A stretch of DNA of 64,000 nt from Morinoia aosen (lineage: Eukaryota > Arthropoda > Malacostraca > Amphipoda > Talitridae), in the NCBI GenBank assembly GCA_030386875.1, contig CM059576.1, positions 66,153,581 through 66,217,580 of the forward strand. The letters are read 5' to 3'. The notes beneath the pieces were generated by a model that worked only from the letters and a program-made list of their open reading frames with translations, was not told where the DNA came from and did no database searches. The position numbers and the translations under genes are program-made. Shown one piece after another: positions 20,763 to 30,189 of the stretch. Position 1 is the first letter of the stretch, and each line of letters starts with the position of its first letter.

Positions 20763-22727
20763 AATAGGAAGATAACATTTTACATTTTTTTTTCTTTTAT
20801 TACATCATTTGAAAGAAAGCGGGGGGCGTTCGAAAGGTGGTTGCAACGAGGCAACCAGCAAAATTTTGAAGAGTACAAGGAGAGGAAGAAAGAGGTACAA
20901 AGAATGGTAAGGAGAGCGAAGAGGGCGGCGGATGAGGAATGGGGGAGGAAGTTGGGAGGGGATTTCATGGAGAGAAGAAAGGTTTTCTGGAAGGAAGTGA
21001 AGAGAATTAAGAAGGGTCAGGTGGAGAATGAGGCAAGAGTGAAGGATTCAAATGGTAGGCTGCTAGTGGAGAGTTGTGATGTGAGAAAGAGATGGGCGGA
21101 GTATTTTGAGGAACTGCTGAACGTGAGGGATGATAGGATTGCGAGAGTAGTAGCTGTTGGAAGTGATGTTAGAATGCCTGTGTTTGGTGAAGTGAATAGA
21201 AATCGAATAAGAAGTGCAGAGGTGAGATGTGCGTTGGATGAAATGAAAAATGGGAAAGCTCCCGGTTTGGATGGCTGCACGGTTGAATGTCTAAAGAAAG
21301 GAGGAAATGTGGTTATAGAATGGTTGGTGCGTTTATTAAATGTGTGTTTCGAGGCTAGTAAAGTGCCGGTTGATTGGAGTAGCGCGTGCGTAGTTCCGTT
21401 GTACAAGGGGAAAGGTGACAGGTATGAGTGTAGTAATTCTAGGGGTATAAGTCTACTGAGTGTCGTTGGGAAGCTGTATGGAAGAGTGTTAATTGGAAGA
21501 GTGAGAGTGTTGACGGATCGTGTGCTTGCTGAAGAACAGTGTGGTTTTAGGTGTGGTAGAGGTTGTGTGGATCAAATGTTTGCTGTGAGGCAGGTGAATG
21601 AAAAATACTTATTAAAGGGAAAGGATGTATATTGGGCATTTATGGATCTAGAGAAGGCGTATGACAGAGTGGATCGCGAGGCTTTATGGCAAGTGGTAAG
21701 TTTGTATGGAGTGGGTGGGAGACTGTTGAATGCGATCAAGAGTTTCTACATTGATAGCAGAGCATGTGTGAGAGTAGGGAATGAGGTGAGTGAATGGTTC
21801 CCAGTTGTGACAGGTGTGAGACAGGGATGTGTGATGTCGCCATGGTTGTTTAATTTGTTTATGGATGGTGTGGTGAGAGAAGTGAATGCCAGAGTGTTGG
21901 GAAAAGGTGCGCAGTTGGTGGGACGAAATGGTATGTATTGGGAAGTGTGTCAGCTGTTGTTTGCAGATGATACAGCGCTTGTGGCTGATTCAGAGGAAAA
22001 ACTGAGGAGACTGGTTACAGAGTTTGGTAGAGTATGCGAAAGGCGGAAATTGAGGGTAAATGTGAATAAAAGTAAGGTGATGAGATGTTCAAGAGGTGGA
22101 GTGTTTGGAACTTTGGATGTGAGGTTGAATGGGGAAGTTTTAGAGGAGGTAGAGCATTTTAGGTACCTCGGGTCGGATGTGACTGTTAAGGATAGTATGG
22201 AAGTAGAAGTGAAGCATCGAGTGAGTGAAGGTTGTAAGACATTGGGTGCAATGAGGAAAGTTTTTGAATGCAGGAGTTTGAGTATGAATGCTAAGAGGGG
22301 ACTGTATGAAAGTTTGATTGTGCCAGTTTTGTTGTATGGAGCAGAGTCCTGGGGGTTGAGAGCAGCTGAGAGGAGGAAGTTGGATGTGTTTGAGATGAAG
22401 TGCTTGAGGAGCATGTATGGAGTAACTAGAAGAGATAGGATCAGGAATGAGTTGGTTAGGGAGCAGACGGGTGTTATCAAAATGTTGAGCAGGCGAGTGG
22501 ATGAAAGAGTGCTTGGATGGTTTGGGCATGTAGAAAGAATGAATGCTGAGCGGCTGGTGAAAAAGATATATATGTCGGAAGTGAGTGGTCTTCGAGCGCG
22601 AGGTAGACCACGGATGAGTTGGATGGATGGGGTGCGACGTGCTTTGTATGAGAGGGGTCTGACTGTGGACGTGGCGAGAGGGATGGCTGCGGACAGAAGT
22701 GAGTGGGGGCAGTGTATAATGAGGTAA
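20733..22727 (+). CDS. LINE reverse transcriptase (5'-truncated, open frame)
   Basis: The open frame covers 664 codons. The first 27 or so belong to the foldback arm into which the LINE inserted. LINE-derived coding starts at about 20,816. Reverse transcriptase motifs follow in order: GKAPGLDG (about 21,256), FMDLEKAYDRV (about 21,640), VRQGCVMSPWLFNLF (about 21,818) and the catalytic FADDTAL (about 21,960). After RT come a thumb and C-terminal region with WFGHVERM and GRPRMSWMDG (about 22,520-22,630). There is no RNase H and no C-terminal zinc knuckle. The missing N-terminus would have carried the endonuclease. RTs of this general style are common in arthropod LINEs of RTE- or Daphne-like type, but I do not assign a clade. 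The copy is probably not mobile alone. Confidence 0.85.
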   Translation: MVVKIDCKVGNRKITFYIFFSFITSFERKRGAFERWLQRGNQQNFEEYKERKKEVQRMVRRAKRAADEEWGRKLGGDFMERRKVFWKEVKRIKKGQVENEARVKDSNGRLLVESCDVRKRWAEYFEELLNVRDDRIARVVAVGSDVRMPVFGEVNRNRIRSAEVRCALDEMKNGKAPGLDGCTVECLKKGGNVVIEWLVRLLNVCFEASKVPVDWSSACVVPLYKGKGDRYECSNSRGISLLSVVGKLYGRVLIGRVRVLTDRVLAEEQCGFRCGRGCVDQMFAVRQVNEKYLLKGKDVYWAFMDLEKAYDRVDREALWQVVSLYGVGGRLLNAIKSFYIDSRACVRVGNEVSEWFPVVTGVRQGCVMSPWLFNLFMDGVVREVNARVLGKGAQLVGRNGMYWEVCQLLFADDTALVADSEEKLRRLVTEFGRVCERRKLRVNVNKSKVMRCSRGGVFGTLDVRLNGEVLEEVEHFRYLGSDVTVKDSMEVEVKHRVSEGCKTLGAMRKVFECRSLSMNAKRGLYESLIVPVLLYGAESWGLRAAERRKLDVFEMKCLRSMYGVTRRDRIRNELVREQTGVIKMLSRRVDERVLGWFGHVERMNAERLVKKIYMSEVSGLRARGRPRMSWMDGVRRALYERGLTVDVARGMAADRSEWGQCIMR

Positions 22728-23008
22728 TTTTATTTTTGACGCGTTACTGGAAGCTGCCCGCGTGTGATGGGGTTGACCTGTCATGTGCGGGGGAGGGGCT
22801 GCACTCAATGAAGCGGTCGGGGTAAACCAGCTGTTGCTGTCGGGCCTGACTGTGGAAGGTGGTTGTGCTGGGCTGCTGCTGATCCTGGCAGTTCAGGTGC
22901 GGCCAGTGCTGCCTCTCTCGCCTCCTAGTGACTAAGTGTGGTGATTGTGGCCTGCTGTCGGCTACCCTCCCATGGGGAGGATAAGCCCGGTATATGTATG
23001 TATGTATG
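20816..23008 (+). mobile_element. 5'-truncated LINE with intact RT frame
   Basis: The 2.2-kb insertion is flanked by a 15-bp target duplication, TACATCATTTGAAAG (20801-20815 and 23009-23023), typical of target-primed reverse transcription. It starts abruptly inside a coding frame, has a 280-bp GC-rich 3' untranslated region and ends in a short (TATG)n tail near 22,990-23,008. No endonuclease domain remains, so this is a 5'-truncated copy. The frame has no stop before 22,727, implying recent insertion. Confidence 0.92.
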
Positions 23009-23375
23009 TACATCATTTGAAAGCTCTTGACGTAAACTTTGTGACGGAATAGGTTTTTGGTACATTTTCAATCGAGATCATAAACGTATTTGGCTTTGAC
23101 TCCAGATCACTCTAATTACTTTTTGGGTTAATATTTTGATGTTTTTAAATAATTAACCTCCAGAATAGGCAAAGAATTACCCTGAACTAAATTTTATCCA
23201 AATCAGCCGAGAAATTTAATTTCTATAACCAAAAGTATTTCTGGGGAAAAACTATGAAGTGATATAACTTTTTTAAATTTGATTCTTTGAACAATAAAAT
23301 CACAACAGAGTGTGCTTTTTGTAGCTCTAGCTGTGGTTAAAATATGTACATGGAATTACACAACATTCTGTATAT

Positions 23376-24220
23376 GAACGTATTGTGCTTTCTCTACTAT
23401 TAATTAGCCTTACTCATCAAAATACTTTGACATGTATTTGTTCAAAGGCGATGCACTTACTGCTGATGTAACATTTCAATTGCATATTAGGGGTCATTGT
23501 GGTCCTATAATTATTTTTTCGATGAAATGAAGATATTTTTCCTGCTCTTTACTCATTTTTTTCTTGTGAGAAATTTAAGCAGGCTTATTCATAATATGGC
23601 TTCTTATCATTGCATGTAAAATAATTTTTGCTGTACTCATTGTCTCTTATGAGTGCAATTTTGCCTCTTTCTACATAGCGGCTTAGCATAACCGCGTCAA
23701 CCACGAATTGAGATGGAGTGGTGTTTGTACTGATGTCTCACACGTTAAGTAGATGTTTGTCTTTCTGTCCTAAATATTTCATCAAAACTTTTGAGAGGTG
23801 TCTGTATAAAGTCCATCTTACATGTGGTCGTCCAGAAAAAGGAAATGTTGTGGGGCAAGATGCATTTATTGTTCCGACGTTGTGAAAACAAGCTTCTTTT
23901 ATTGTAGGCCAAAGATCTTGAAGATGGGTTTGCTTCGTTGAATTTTAATAATCACGTGCACATATAAAATTCCAGAATCTTACGTGTCGTGGACGGAAGG
24001 CCAGATGAAAAGCGCCTCCGCATCTCAATACCTTAGCCATGCCAGTGGCATTGACGTCATCAGCATTTGGCTCACAGCAGGAGTGCCATCGTCTGCTCCC
24101 GATCTCGAGAAGCTGGTGGAGGTGGAGGTGCTGACGACGGAGAAAATTGGCTTGAGCAGACCTTAATTGCCTCGGAAGTTTTTAAGAAAGTATTCACTGT
24201 GGTTACTATCATTTATTATA
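23376..24220. other. Non-coding stretch with a short open frame
   Basis: The stretch is mostly AT-rich and featureless. A GC-richer segment, about 23,972-24,166, follows TTCCAG and stays open on the plus strand for about 60 codons to a TAA (including SQYLSHASGIDVISIWL). It resembles no family I know and could be a terminal host exon or chance. Confidence 0.35.
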
Positions 24221-24999
24221 CCGGGTGTCCCACAGAAATGCCCCTAACTTTTTAATTGATTATATCACCGCTTTAAATTAACACATATGAATTGTCATTT
24301 TTTCAGAATGTGGTAAATTTTGTTTCCTTTTCGAATAATTCAAGTTTTTGAAAATCTGTTGAATAACCACTTAACAATGATCGATTTACTGAAAGAGGTA
24401 GAACAACTAATTGTTCAAAGGAAAAGTTTCTAAAACAATTTCAATATTCTTCCTTAGTTTTGTACATTCCAAAAATTGTCTTTTCACTCGTTATGTAGTA
24501 AATTTTGTTGTTAAAACGTAACCTCCATCATTAATAATTCTTTGACAACAAATTGAAGAAGTGTTTCGAGAACTGAAAGGAAACGGTGAAATAATCCGCA
24601 CAACTCTCCATTCAATTGTGGCTAGAAGTTAAGTTTGCCTTGAGAGAAATGGATGGTATGTCGAAGGATTCTCAATTGTTTTATTAATTTAAACGTAATT
24701 TACGGTAATTATTTATTACTCTTTTAAATTTTTGTTTGTTTGGTTTCTTGGAAAGTGCAAAATTAGGAAGAACCTCGGTATTGTTTTGAAAAATTTTCTT
24801 CGAAACAATTAGTTTTCCTATCCCTTTTTTGTAAATCAATCGTTGTAAAGTGGTTATTCAATCGATTTTCATAAACTTGAATTATTCGAAAAGAGAAGAA
24901 AATTTACTGCATCGTGAAAAAAAGACAATTCAAACATGTTAATTTGAAGCAGAGATATAATCAATTAAAAAGTTGGGGACATTTTTGTGGGACACCCTG
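24221..24999. mobile_element. TA-flanked MITE with long inverted arms, copy 1
   Basis: This 779-bp element begins CCGGGTGTCCCACA and ends in its complement TGTGGGACACCCTG. TA lies on each side (24219-24220 and 25000-25001). Arms exceed 200 bp: ACTTTTTAATTGATTATATC and TTCGAATAATTCAAGTTT recur inverted. There is no coding capacity. TA target and GGGTGTCCC ends suggest Tc1/mariner-type mobilisation in trans. A sister copy is at 31,435-32,197. Confidence 0.85.
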
Positions 25000-25001
25000 T
25001 A

Positions 25002-25583
25002 GTAGAAGTAACAGCTCCTACTGCAATATTTCTTCCATTTCGATGAGATGTATAATAACAATCACTTTCAGTGTGCTTTCATTACAGTAACCCGTAAACG
25101 AAGAATAATTGTGTGATCGCATTTTAAGCTATGAATTAATTTAACCTTTCCTAACGTCAGCTTAGCGGCTTGGCTGCAAATCTATGTGTGCGTTATATTG
25201 ACCCATAATTTTGAACTGAAACATTTTTTGTATCATTTAAACAAAGTATACATCGCATCAGCCAAATTAAGAGGAACTATCCTGTGATAGTTTTCATTCA
25301 TCATCATGCATTTTGATTACATATAAGAGAGGACCGGTGCCGTGATGCTGTCACCCCTCGTGCCGCTCTCAACTGCGCTGCTGTATAAACATACACTTAC
25401 CCAAGCGTTGGATGGTAACGAGCTAATTTTGATTTGATCGTCCATTGCTATAGACTAGCACCCTCAAGTGTCCAGTTCTATCATTTTCGTTCACATTGCT
25501 TCTTTCAGTTCTGATGCATACTTAGCAATTTCTTCTTCACCCTTTTTCAAAATTGCTGTTTCAATACGCAGGGTATCCTGTAC
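25002..25583. other. Non-coding stretch
   Basis: AT-rich sequence without a gene. A slightly GC-richer run near 25,330-25,480 shows no frame or repeat that I can recognise. ATCCTGTAC at 25575-25583 is the left target duplication of the next element. Confidence 0.5.
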
Positions 25584-25922
25584 GCACAGGGTCTAATCTC
25601 GCAGGATTTCTACACCGCCCAGCCCTCTCCCTCCACCTCCAACCAGCTACAGCACCACCTCCAAGCAGCTACAGAAATGTTAGGTTAAATTAATTTAGGT
25701 TAGGTTAAGTTAAGTTACGTTAGGTTAAGAGGTTAGGTTAAGTTAGGTTAGGTTGGGTAAGGTTAGGCCAAGTTCAGTTAGTTTAAGGTTAACTTAAAAA
25801 AGTTAAAAAATGCCTGTTTTTGCGCGAGATGGGATTGGCGCGAATGGCCACCTCAGTAGCTGCTCGGAGGTGGAGGGAGAGGGGTGGGCGGTGTAGAAAT
25901 CCTGCGAGCTTGGACCCAGTGC
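25584..25922. mobile_element. Mutator-like MITE with TTAGG-rich core
   Basis: This 339-bp element begins GCACAGGGTC and ends GACCCAGTGC. Inverted arms of about 75-80 bp share CGCAGGATTTCTACACCGCC and a CTCTCCCTCCACCTCC run. A perfect 9-bp direct repeat, ATCCTGTAC, flanks it (25575-25583 and 25923-25931). That length fits the Mutator superfamily. The centre (about 25,680-25,795) is a degenerate TTAGG/TTAAG tract. Confidence 0.8.
25678..25795 (+). repeat. Interstitial TTAGG-type repeat
   Basis: Imperfect repeats of GGTTA/TTAGG with TTAAG variants. TTAGG is the usual arthropod telomere unit. Here it is embedded between the arms of a MITE, so it is an interstitial tract and not a chromosome end. 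Confidence 0.8.
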
Positions 25923-25935
25923 ATCCTGTACTAGA

Positions 25936-27681
25936 GAACACTTCGTGCGTTGACTGTGTAATGGTCCATACTAGAAATTCCTTGTTCTTCAATCTCGCCC
26001 GATTGAGTTTATTGTGGATAGAAATTCTTGAAATAATAATAATACTGACAGTGTCATGCCCGAGCGTTAATTATTCTGTTCAAATAAGTTTTTCATCCAA
26101 TTTATAGAGCTCAAAAGAATGTGAAGCAAAAATTGCACCAATTTCCATCGCGTTGCCTGTTACAGTCGATCCTCGTGTTATGTATCGTCTTACGCGGACC
26201 TAAAATGAATAAATATTAGTCTCAGCTGGACAACTAGCAATGCTCGTTCTAAGATGCAAATGATTTCTACCGATTTTCTTCATTAAAGTTGAGGTTTTCA
26301 TAGGATTCATAACTTGAAGATAGACTGCAATGATTGTACTATGTTTCAATTTCTTCTCCATTTTCAATCATTCAATCGATAGCTCTTTGCTACCGTTTTT
26401 AATTATCCAATTATTTTTACAGTAAATAATGAGAAGTCACTACGTTTTCTTTCATTCCTAGTTTATACTTCATTTATTTGAACGTAGAACAGCCCATTAC
26501 TTCATGAAGTTGAATTCCTTAGTCATCTCTTTGGTGAAGACCTATTTTTGAGCTGGACCATAAAAACAAAATATAAAGCGATGAACTCTTTTATTGATAA
26601 GAAAATATGAGGTATCACTTATTTTGTTTGAAAGTATTTAGACTCAGAACAATGTATTAAAGCTACCTAATGAAGGTAGCATAATGATTATTATGGATGC
26701 TAGCTGAGTATCTCGTTGAGGAATTACATTCAAAACGACAGGAAAGACACTTCAACAAAGATATTGAAAATTACTAACATTCAATTTCAAAGCTAGAAAA
26801 CTTATGCACAATTAGAGGAAAAAATTGACTAAAACCTGATGCTGCTCTCACTTCCATACTTAGGAGAGGAGGGAGAGAGGAGTTATTTCAGCATAATGAC
26901 AACCCCCTTACTGCCGGACGTGTGTAACTGTCAATATCTTTGCGTTAGAGCCTTTGTGTTCCTCACTGTTAATTATACAGCCCTGCAACCTGCAATTTAT
27001 TGCCATACCCACACTGATCAACAGTATTACACCTGATGAGCATGATGTTGCCTATCAAACAGTCAGGTACACATGTACTTTATTCCCTTATATTAAAACC
27101 TATGCAAATACAAAATAAAGTTCTATCTTTCACATCTGATCTGTATTCCATCAAATTTTTTTGAGCTTGAATTATGCATAAAAACGTTTAATTTTTTAAA
27201 ACCATTCAGAGACATTTTGTAACCAAATCATCTGTTCCACTCACTCTTATCTGATATCACAATGACAAATGTAGTAGTCCTAATCTAACCAGTGTATTAA
27301 TTCCCCCCCCCCCAAGCAGTACTTGTACACCTATATTAAGTGAATAATACATTAACATGACATGCTATCATTAAAATTTTAGATACTCTTATAATGAAGT
27401 CTTAACAGCACATGATATTTTTCTGATAGAAAATTTCCATTGGTTCACTTGATTTCTTCATCATAGTTGGGCAAACATTTGGCAGCTTGTAATTTTCTCC
27501 ATATATTACAAACACTATTTTTTCTGAAACTATAACTTTTTGAAATCACTCAAAATGTCAATCTCTGCACAAGTAACCTACCATAACTTGTAAAATCACA
27601 CAATTTATTTGTCCAGAACATCCCAGTAATTCACACAGGCCATTTCTGATGTCAAAAAGGATAAAATTGTCCACTTACCAA
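25936..27681. other. AT-rich non-coding stretch
   Basis: No gene is recognised. It contains a C homopolymer at about 27,303-27,313 and several AATAAA motifs (for example near 27,114), with no supported transcript. CTTACCAA at 27,674-27,681 is the left target duplication of the hAT element. Confidence 0.5.
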
Positions 27682-27689
27682 CAGGGTTG

Positions 27690-27915
27690 CGGAGTCGGAG
27701 TCGGGAGTCGGAGTCGCCGGAGTCGGATGTTTTAGGGTGGAGTCGGAGTCGGAGTCACTTCTTTGAAGTGTGGTGGAGTCGGAGTCGGAGTCGGAGTCGC
27801 TACTCTGAAGTGTGATGGAGTCGGAGTCGGAGTCGGAGTCGCTTTTCCGAATGTGGTAGAGTCGGAGTTGGAGTCGGAGTCGTTCATTCGGATGTGGTAG
27901 AGTCGTGGTTGGAGT
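27690..27915 (+). repeat. Left GGAGTC subterminal repeats
   Basis: Runs of the hexamer GGAGTC are separated by short spacers such as CTTTTCCGAATGTGGTAGA, giving units of about 38-40 bp. Read on the other strand they produce an open Ser/Asp-rich frame that is only repeat translation. Confidence 0.9.
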
Positions 27916-29550
27916 CGCTATTTTTTGGTGTCTTCGATTCAAAATTTTCCTAAAAATTATTTATAATTCTTTAAAACCAAAAGTAAACAAAATAGAGTTA
28001 GATTGCTTTACTGAAAAATCTAAATTATACGCAATGTTTTTGTTGATTATTTTGTTCTAAGTTTGAAACAGCGTATTTATACCTATCACCTATTACCGTC
28101 ATGTTATCTAGTCATTGAGGGTTTGCACAGATATCTATGAGAAACCTACGATAGCAAATATAATTTTTGTACCCAGCATTAATGTATATTTTGTATATAC
28201 AAGCAGGAATTAGTAATTGAAAGCATCGCAAACTCATTCTGTATATTTATGTTTTGTTCATTTCTCCTTCAATTAATACATAGTTACTGAAAAATAGTTG
28301 TAAATGTGTTGCAAGTTACTTGTAGAACATTTCAGCTGATGCAATACATTGTACTTACATAAGGAGTGGTAACTCTGTACGCTCTTAATGATGCATTGAT
28401 TGATAATGACTAGTCTTTCCTGAAACTTGAAGTTATGTTGTGATCATAAATATTTCTAGTCTTTAGGTTATGATTCATTGCCAATGAGTAGTCTATGCCA
28501 AAACCTGAAGCCATGGTCTGGTGCATAAAGACTTCTAGTTTTCAGGTTATGTTATCAAAATTTATATGGCTTCCTTGTCTTTAGGTCAAGTTAACATGCA
28601 TAAATAATGAAAATTTCTGTTCATATCTAAAGTTATTCCTTTAATGTTGTTTGGTTCTTTCAGAATTATATTGAATTTCACTATATCATCATGTTCAATT
28701 TTTATTTTCGTATCACTCCCCAGTTTCTAAGTAAGCATACGCGGAAATGGAGAATTTTATAATTATGTTGATACAATTTAAGAAACTGAAATAGTAACGG
28801 TTTTGTAGCATTATATAATTAATTACTTCTTGTTAAGGAAGATTTGGAAATGTCGTAAGGGTATCAATTTCGGCATTGAGACACTTGAAAAATATTAAAA
28901 TACAATATAAACGAACCGCAATGAAATTAATAACACACACTAGCAAAAACTTTACTTATAGTCACACACATATTGTAACTGAAAACAATGCATTATCTCA
29001 GCTGCAATGGTTGTTGCATTTATGCGATAGTACAAATTCTCTTGCTGGAAACGTTTCAAATTGTTCCAAAAAACACGAAATGAGAAGAACATGGGCGTTC
29101 ATTAAAATAAGGAAGAGTCAAATACGAAGTAAAAAGTTAGACGAAAATAAGAGAGAGTATCATTTTACACGCAAAGAAGCTAGAAGTGACTGTTATTCTT
29201 AAAAAAACGTTCCGAAAACGTCAGGCCTCTGCGACGAAAGCAGAACAACTTTTGCCTATTATAGCCGAAATATAACATAGCGTTGAGCAATAACATAACA
29301 CCTTCTCTGCATTTTACCCTGCATAGTGTAAGTACAGAGAAGAAAAGGCAGTGTGCAAATCTGGCCTACCTTATCTACACGTATGTCAGAATTTTGGGGA
29401 TTTGAAGCATTGTCATTGAATTAACTATTATAATTTCACTGAATTAGTGCATACTTAGTAATAAAAAACTGTTGATACAGATCTATGCTTCTCAGTGTAG
29501 ACAGTGCCTACATTACCTACTCAGAAAACACTTGTCAGTAATATTATATA

Positions 29551-30181
29551 TTAAGGGTGTTTCAGATTCAGAATAAGAGGCAAAAAATTGCACACCAAGT
29601 AGAAGATATCCATATGAAAACTTTTTCTTCTATGAAATTTTCCGAAGAAAGAGACATTGATAAATTAGCCGTTTATTGTTTTATAGGATGATATTTAATG
29701 ACTAAATTACTCGCAATATTTATTTTGAATTTACGTTGATCGAGCGAAATGTTATAGTTGCATGACCTCCTAGATCTCCTGACATGACTCCACTCGATTT
29801 CAATTTTTGGGGACACGTGACGAGCCTTGTGTATGCTACACCCATTGAGTCTGAGGAAGATCTTGTGGACAGAATTGAAGTGGCTGCAGGTGAGATACCT
29901 CAATGCGAGACGTGTTTCCTAATATCCGGCAACCGTTAAGGCAAACATTCGAAAAGTGCATAGATGTAGGTGGAACACATTTTGAACAATTTTTGTAAAG
30001 TAAATTCAGAATAAATATCGCGGGTAATTGTGCCATTAAATTTCATCCTTAAAAACAATGAACAGCTAATACCTCCCAACTCCGATTTTTTTGGGGGGAA
30101 AATTTCATAGGACAAAAAGTGCTTATTTGGCCATTTTCTACTTGATGTGCAATTATATACATCTTGTTCTGAAACACTCAG
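29551..30181 (+). mobile_element. Tc1/mariner-type relict
   Basis: About 630 bp. The left end, AGGGTGTTTCAGATTCAG, and the right end, TTCTGAAACACTCAG, are inverted over roughly 90 diverged bases, with TA dinucleotides outside. A plus-strand transposase remnant at about 29,760-29,915 reads PRSPDMTPLDFNFWG and then SEEDLVDRIEVAA, the region around the last catalytic Asp of mariner-like enzymes. The reading frame shifts downstream and most of the gene is missing, so it is an internally deleted, decayed copy. Confidence 0.75.
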
Positions 30182-30189
30182 TATACATA

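Larger units (their letters stand above)
20063..23375. mobile_element. Long foldback element split by a LINE
   Basis: Sequence from 20,063 (ATACAGGGTGTTGTGTA) to about 20,590 recurs inverted from 23,375 back to 23,024, and then from 20,815 back to about 20,640, once the LINE at 20,816-23,008 is set aside. The uninterrupted element would be about 1.1 kb, nearly all of it two arms of some 500 bp with a short loop. Arms are roughly 75-85 percent alike by eye, so it is old. The TACAGGGTG terminus is a form often seen on TA-target MITEs, but no transposase is present and the family is not assigned. Confidence 0.75.

Noticed and set aside
20733-20815. Native N-terminus for the LINE RT frame
   Set aside because: These codons belong to the foldback arm. 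The LINE begins at 20,816, just after the target duplication.
21950-22808. Long minus-strand open frames opposite the LINE RT
   Set aside because: They are shadows of the RT coding strand, which has clear RT motifs on the plus strand.
25678-25795. TTAGG repeats as a chromosome end
   Set aside because: The tract is degenerate, about 115 bp long and enclosed by MITE arms with a target duplication. It is interstitial.
27652-27942. Open minus-strand frame rich in Ser and Asp
   Set aside because: It is only the translation of GGAGTC hexamer repeats at the hAT left end. The right array gives similar artefacts.
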